Assembly (NCBI GenBank): GCA_023410475.1
Contig: JAEYPS010000025.1
Span: 186,001 to 250,000 of the forward strand
DNA from: Bacillota bacterium
GTDB lineage: Bacteria > Bacillota > Clostridia > Christensenellales > SZUA-584
DNA length: 64,000 bases
Direction of reading: 5' to 3'
Below are positions 60,329-64,000 of the stretch, piece after piece (the stretch's first letter is position 1; the number at the start of each line of letters is the position of its first letter). Below the pieces are notes generated by a model. The model saw only the letters and a list, made by a program, of their open reading frames with translations. It did no database searches and was not told where the DNA came from. Both the position numbers and the translations under genes were made by a program.

Positions 60329-61346
60329 ATGATCCCGCCTTTATTATGTTTTGCAGTTTTTTCATCACGTCGTTTTTGTCTATGTTATCGGCTATGGTGT
60401 GCTTACTCTCCAAGGACAGACCCGCCAGTAAAGCCCCGAAATCAGTCGCTCTGATAACTTCGTTGTTCCCTCCCCGCAGGTATTGAAGCGGCATGCCGAG
60501 GGCGAGGCCGCATATCACGCCCGCCAAATAAGCGTCTCCCGCTCCTGCTGTGTTGACCACGGCAGACGATACCGCGGGTATATGCTCAACATTGCCGCCT
60601 TGGACGCAGTAGCTCCCTTGCTCGCCCGCTGTTACGATAAGCGCTATATTCGGATTGTATTTTGCAAGTTCGGCATAGCAGGCCTTTGCTGTCTTAAGCT
60701 TATCGGTATTCTCTTTACCTGATATCGCCTGCGCCTCGTCTTCGTTGACCGCCAAAAGATCGCACAGCTCAAATCCACCCAGTCTCCGAAACTCCCCCGC
60801 TTCCTCCCGAAGGACAGAGGCCGCACAAAACGCGCCGCCGCTTTTTCCTCTTTCAAGCAGAGCTATCCGCGACTCGACAGGAACCTCGGGAGCGGCCAGC
60901 ACAAGGGTCTTCTCGTCGATGCCTCCGCTGATGCTGTCGATACAGCCGTTTATATATCTGGGGGTCACGGCGCCGGAAGCGTTGTTGGAACTCGTAACGT
61001 TAAAACCGCTTTTGTCCGCATATTGTATACAGACGCTGTACATCGTAGGATTGTCCGGATCGTTCTGCACAAACCGCGTGTCTATACCCGCTTGCGCCAT
61101 CTCTAATAGAAGCCTTTTTCCCTCGCCGTCATCGCCGACCTTGCCTATGGCTATGACATTAACGCCTGGAGAAAGCATTTTCGCTACATAGTGCAGTATG
61201 ATATGCTGTTTGCAGTAGTCCCGCGCGTCCGACAGCACAGCAAGCCTTGATTCGTTCCTGCTCAGACTCTCATTGGTGCTCATCTGGAACAGTACGCCAG
61301 AGCCGATGCCCCCTGTGCCTGCGATCTTGCTGAACTGAAGGCTCAT
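60261..61346 (-). CDS. PfkB/ribokinase-family sugar kinase
   Basis: A 361-residue kinase from ATG 61346, which overlaps the upstream stop as ATGA. The N-terminal motif is KIAGTGGIGSGVLFQM, the substrate-loop region VIAIGKVGDDGEGKRLLLEM and the anion-hole/catalytic motif NTAGAGDAYLAG. Extra residues lie between the first two motifs (NESRLAVLSDARDYCKQH), a variation from typical ribokinases. The C-terminal 22 residues are encoded within the next gene's start, in a different frame, and may result from loss of an earlier stop. Possible substrates are a ketose or ketose 6-phosphate. Confidence 0.86.
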   Translation of the reverse strand: MSLQFSKIAGTGGIGSGVLFQMSTNESLSRNESRLAVLSDARDYCKQHIILHYVAKMLSPGVNVIAIGKVGDDGEGKRLLLEMAQAGIDTRFVQNDPDNPTMYSVCIQYADKSGFNVTSSNNASGAVTPRYINGCIDSISGGIDEKTLVLAAPEVPVESRIALLERGKSGGAFCAASVLREEAGEFRRLGGFELCDLLAVNEDEAQAISGKENTDKLKTAKACYAELAKYNPNIALIVTAGEQGSYCVQGGNVEHIPAVSSAVVNTAGAGDAYLAGVICGLALGMPLQYLRGGNNEVIRATDFGALLAGLSLESKHTIADNIDKNDVMKKLQNIIKAGSYDIQTKIRAKVQTIQQDTIFRA

Positions 61347-62233
61347 GCGTTTACACCCGCAAACTCCCATTCAGGATGCTCTGAGATAGGGTGCCCGGCT
61401 GTGTCATATGTCGCAGTGATCATTGCGTCCGGGTGCTCCGCAAGCAGCGTCATGGGGTATTCGGCGGTAACCTGTGAGAATAAGGCTACGCGCAGAGCCG
61501 TTTGCTTCCATGTTCCCGTATCGCTGTAAACACGCACTTTTTTAGCCGAAAGGCATTCCTTTAAACCAAGGGTGATCGACATCGGCGGAACGAACTGATA
61601 CGCGGCGCCAAAGCTGCGCTGTCCGAGCGTAATGACCGTATCGATATTGTTGTTCTGTATACGTACAGAGGAGTTGCGCAATTGCTCGATGCTTATCTCG
61701 CTGAACGGTTCGCGCCTCGCCTGATTATAGGCGACATGCCCGTCCTGACCCCATCCTCCGAGCGTATAGTCAATGCTCGTTTCGGATATCATTTTTTTGA
61801 TCTGCATCATATTCGCGGGCTCAAGAAAATGCCTGTGCTGCCGGGGCACGGACAACTCTTCGTTCACGCCCGCATAAAAGTGCTTTTCCATGAATGTCCT
61901 GAAATTGTGCGGATCGTTTACTGCAAGAAGGTTTCCCTCCCAGTCAAGGCACTCGTCCATGTGGAACACTTCGAAATGCTTGAGAGAAACACGCTCTTCA
62001 TTAACTATCCTCACAAAAGGCTCATACCAGCTTTTCGGGCCGCACGGTATTATTGCCCTGAACGTTCTTTGCCGGCCGGAGGCTGCTTTGATCTCTTCAA
62101 CGAGCTCTCTGGCCATAAGCTCGCCCATTTCGCCCGAGTCCTTCACCATTCTAAACGGTATTTTTGTCTTATACACCGTAAGTTCTTCGGCAGGTATGCT
62201 GCACCATTTGTATAAATCCTTAAGGTCAATCAT
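61343..62233 (-). CDS. NagB-like sugar-phosphate isomerase paralogue with Glu-to-Gln change
   Basis: A 296-residue member of the glucosamine-6-phosphate deaminase/isomerase family. It keeps RAIIPCGPKSWYEPFV and the FHMDE strand end (Asp93). The catalytic loop reads GGWGQDGHVAYNQ (159-171): Asp164 and His166 are kept, but the Glu paired with His in NagB is Gln171. GGGGGCGG precedes the ATG. It is coupled to the PfkB gene downstream. With the paralogue at 56622-57581 it may make a mixed oligomer, or be an isomerase for a non-amino sugar phosphate. Confidence 0.8.
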   Translation of the reverse strand: MIDLKDLYKWCSIPAEELTVYKTKIPFRMVKDSGEMGELMARELVEEIKAASGRQRTFRAIIPCGPKSWYEPFVRIVNEERVSLKHFEVFHMDECLDWEGNLLAVNDPHNFRTFMEKHFYAGVNEELSVPRQHRHFLEPANMMQIKKMISETSIDYTLGGWGQDGHVAYNQARREPFSEISIEQLRNSSVRIQNNNIDTVITLGQRSFGAAYQFVPPMSITLGLKECLSAKKVRVYSDTGTWKQTALRVALFSQVTAEYPMTLLAEHPDAMITATYDTAGHPISEHPEWEFAGVNA

Positions 62234-62248
62234 TATTTACCGCCCCCT

Positions 62249-63295
62249 TTACTGCTCAAGCGATTTGAAGTCGGACACATTGTCGCGCTCATCAAATACG
62301 CCTATCGTGATTTCCATCGTCCGCGTCTCTTCGGGCCCAATCATCGGAAGAATGCCTTTTTCCCGTAGTTTGTGTCTTCCGATACACATAGTATTGCATG
62401 GCTCAAGTCCCAAAATATAATCGATCGGGTTTTCAAGTTTCCATTGGGACAAGTACGGAAGCGTGTCGAGCTTTTGCCTGATATATACGCACATTCCGTT
62501 GAGCGAACTGTTGACTACAGACGCAAACCCGTATCCCTTAAAATCTTTGCAGGTATGAAAATAGTTCTTTTCCGTATTTGCGGGATGGGGTTTCGAAAAG
62601 CCCGTTATATTAAGCATATCTCTGAGCGAATAGTCGTCATAGGCTTCGCAGCGCTGCGCTTCAATATTCACCTGAGCCGACTCCGACAAAAACGGAAAAC
62701 CAAAGTTGATATGATACAACATCATAAGAGGGATGCTCCGGCTTCCTTCGTTTGTGATCTCGTCCGTTACTTTTATGTAATTGCCAAACTGTTTTGATTC
62801 TATCGTGCGCTTTACGCTTACTTTGTCCGAAAACAAAGTATGATTGTCTATAAGCCCCATTATCTTTATGCTGTCCGAATACGGCGACACATCGCATACG
62901 TTCTTAGCCGGCGTGTGGCTGAATCTTCCGTGCAATCCGTAATCGGCATCGCCGTCGCGGCAGCTGCTGCCTATGTTGTCCGGCCCGCACGTTGTAAGCA
63001 GTCCCGCGTAAAACGTCCTTAACCACTCCTGCCCGCTGCAGTCATAGTATGAAGGATGGGCTTCACCGTTTGTCCCTAGGTATGTCAGATTAACGCCTTT
63101 ATATGAAGCCAGCGAGATATCAAGCCCTCTGTCAGGCAACACAGTATATTCAAGCCCGCCACCCGTTTTTACATCGATAGCGCGAACGGCGTTATTGGTT
63201 CCGTCTGCAAGGGTGTAATGCCTGGTGCCGAAAAGCTGATATTTATTTCCCACATATTTATTTATGCCGTGCACTTTGCTGATGTAATCTCTCAC
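62249..63295 (-). CDS. DUF4432 aldose-1-epimerase-like protein
   Basis: A 348-residue galactose-mutarotase-fold protein of the DUF4432 family. Blocks are EYTVLPDRGLDISLASYKGV, GLLTTCGPDNIG, YGLHGRFSHTPAKNV and ILGLEPCNTM. The His in LHGR and the Glu in LEPCN are the likely catalytic pair. Such proteins occur in many sugar operons and may convert anomers of the imported sugar. It lies between the XylH-type permease gene and the NagB-like gene, in one operon. Confidence 0.85.
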   Translation of the reverse strand: MRDYISKVHGINKYVGNKYQLFGTRHYTLADGTNNAVRAIDVKTGGGLEYTVLPDRGLDISLASYKGVNLTYLGTNGEAHPSYYDCSGQEWLRTFYAGLLTTCGPDNIGSSCRDGDADYGLHGRFSHTPAKNVCDVSPYSDSIKIMGLIDNHTLFSDKVSVKRTIESKQFGNYIKVTDEITNEGSRSIPLMMLYHINFGFPFLSESAQVNIEAQRCEAYDDYSLRDMLNITGFSKPHPANTEKNYFHTCKDFKGYGFASVVNSSLNGMCVYIRQKLDTLPYLSQWKLENPIDYILGLEPCNTMCIGRHKLREKGILPMIGPEETRTMEITIGVFDERDNVSDFKSLEQ

Positions 63296-63320
63296 GCCAA
63301 GACCTCTTTATCAATACGCG

Positions 63321-64000
63321 TTATTTTACCTTTCTCTTTGACAGCACATCAAACGCGACCGCGAGCAGCAAGACCATGCCTTTTATAGCCTGCTGCCAGT
63401 CAACGCTTACTCCGAGTATGGACATGCCGTTGTTGAGAACGCCCATGATAAGCGCGCCCACTATAGCGCCGTACACGGTGCCTATGCCGCCTGCCGTAGA
63501 CGCTCCGCCTATAAAGCACGCGGCGATGGCGTCGAGCTCAAAACCGACGCCTGCTTTGGGCGTAGCCGCGTTTAGGCGGCCCGAGATTACAATGCCGGCA
63601 AGCGCGGACAGCAGTGCCATGTTCACATAGATAATAAAGAGTACCTTGTTCGTGTTTATCCCGGACAGAATGGCAGCCTTTTCGTTGCCCCCCATCGCGT
63701 ATATATGCCTGCCAAAAACTGTTTTCCTCGTTATGACGGTATATACTATAAACAAAACTATAAGGATTATCATTATGACCGAGATTCCCTTATAAGAGGC
63801 GATTATAAACGAGATAGCGTTTATCGCGGCTATCCCGAGGAACAGCTTTACAGCAATGCTCAGTTTTGAGGGTATGACGTATCCGTATTTTTTCTTCTGC
63901 GCGTTTTTGAATATCTCGTAGATTATAAAAGCTATTGAAGCCACTATTCCGACAATGACCGTAAGTATATGCAGGTCGCCCGATTCCGTGATGTCGGGGA
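63321..64000 (-). CDS. XylH/GguB-type sugar ABC transporter permease, partial
   Basis: The C-terminal part (about 226 codons) of a CUT2 permease; the frame stays open to the right edge, so the true start is outside. A long lysine-rich cytoplasmic loop (KNAQKKKYGYVIPSKLS) between membrane segments is typical of the XylH/GguB branch, which exceeds 380 residues. Family blocks are YAMGGNEKAAILSGINT and AACFIGGASTAGGIGTV. The ATPase and binding protein of this importer should lie upstream, beyond the window. It is followed 25 bases later by the DUF4432 gene. Confidence 0.88.
   Translation of the reverse strand, partial: PDITESGDLHILTVIVGIVASIAFIIYEIFKNAQKKKYGYVIPSKLSIAVKLFLGIAAINAISFIIASYKGISVIMIILIVLFIVYTVITRKTVFGRHIYAMGGNEKAAILSGINTNKVLFIIYVNMALLSALAGIVISGRLNAATPKAGVGFELDAIAACFIGGASTAGGIGTVYGAIVGALIMGVLNNGMSILGVSVDWQQAIKGMVLLLAVAFDVLSKRKVK

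Noticed and set aside
1..64000. CRISPR arrays, tRNA/rRNA genes, insertion sequences, prophage or conjugative genes
   Set aside because: No regularly spaced repeats, no cloverleaf or rRNA segments, and no transposase, integrase or structural phage proteins were found on either strand.

Overview
The window looks like chromosome of an anaerobic, carbohydrate-fermenting Bacillota, most likely class Clostridia. The reasons are AGGAGG-type ribosome sites, TTGACA/TATAAT-like promoters, SorC-, LacI- and TrmB-type sugar regulators, MsmX/UgpC-type ATPases with DUF624 membrane proteins, and a bacterial microcompartment (BMC) shell gene at the left edge. The species cannot be named from the sequence. Almost all genes serve uptake and catabolism of sugars or polyols. 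No tRNA, rRNA, CRISPR array, insertion sequence or phage gene was seen.

Layout. (1) 1-3,816, minus strand: an rpe-like epimerase, an SDR dehydrogenase, a deoxyribose-phosphate aldolase and a BMC shell protein, preceded by a SorC-family regulator. The aldolase carries an N-terminal encapsulation-type helix and a C-terminal four-cysteine iron-sulfur-type motif, so this is the edge of a sugar-phosphate-type BMC locus. (2) 3,913-15,116, minus: an RbsABC-type importer (binding protein, ATPase, two permeases), SDR, aldo/keto reductase, AllA-fold protein and an L-xylulose-kinase-like FGGY kinase. Upstream lie a UlaE-like 3-epimerase and a second SorC regulator. Candidate SorC sites link the two promoters. 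(3) 15,310-27,588, minus: maltodextrin utilisation. malQ, glucan phosphorylase and a TrmB regulator form one unit; LacI regulator, GH13 glucosidase, binding protein, two permeases and ATPase form the other. Four LacI-type operators lie in front of the lacI gene. (4) 27,742-39,850: arabinan/arabino-oligosaccharide module. A minus-strand operon holds GH127 arabinofuranosidase, ABC importer, DUF624 protein, ATPase and FGGY kinase; a divergent LacI regulator and GH51 arabinofuranosidase face it, with operators TAAACGTTTA between. (5) 39,884-42,304: an Old-Yellow-Enzyme-type reductase interrupted by one in-frame stop, divergent from a PAS-LuxR regulator. (6) 42,509-54,518: a second RbsABC-type importer operon with aldo/keto reductase, alcohol dehydrogenase, GldA-like dehydrogenase, FGGY kinase and SMP-30-type lactonase, divergent from its LacI regulator. 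(7) 54,685-64,000, minus: a small tandem winged-helix protein, then a catabolic operon running in from the right edge: XylH-type permease, DUF4432 epimerase, NagB-like protein, PfkB kinase, a small protein, FGGY kinase, class II aldolase, a second NagB-like protein and a mannitol-1-phosphate dehydrogenase homologue.

Points that stand out: the encapsulated, apparently iron-sulfur-bearing DeoC; two NagB-like paralogues in one operon that have each lost a different catalytic residue; stem-loops just after all four substrate-binding-protein genes and just before three of them; a nonsense codon in an otherwise intact flavin reductase; and local operator sets that can be paired with five of the regulators.
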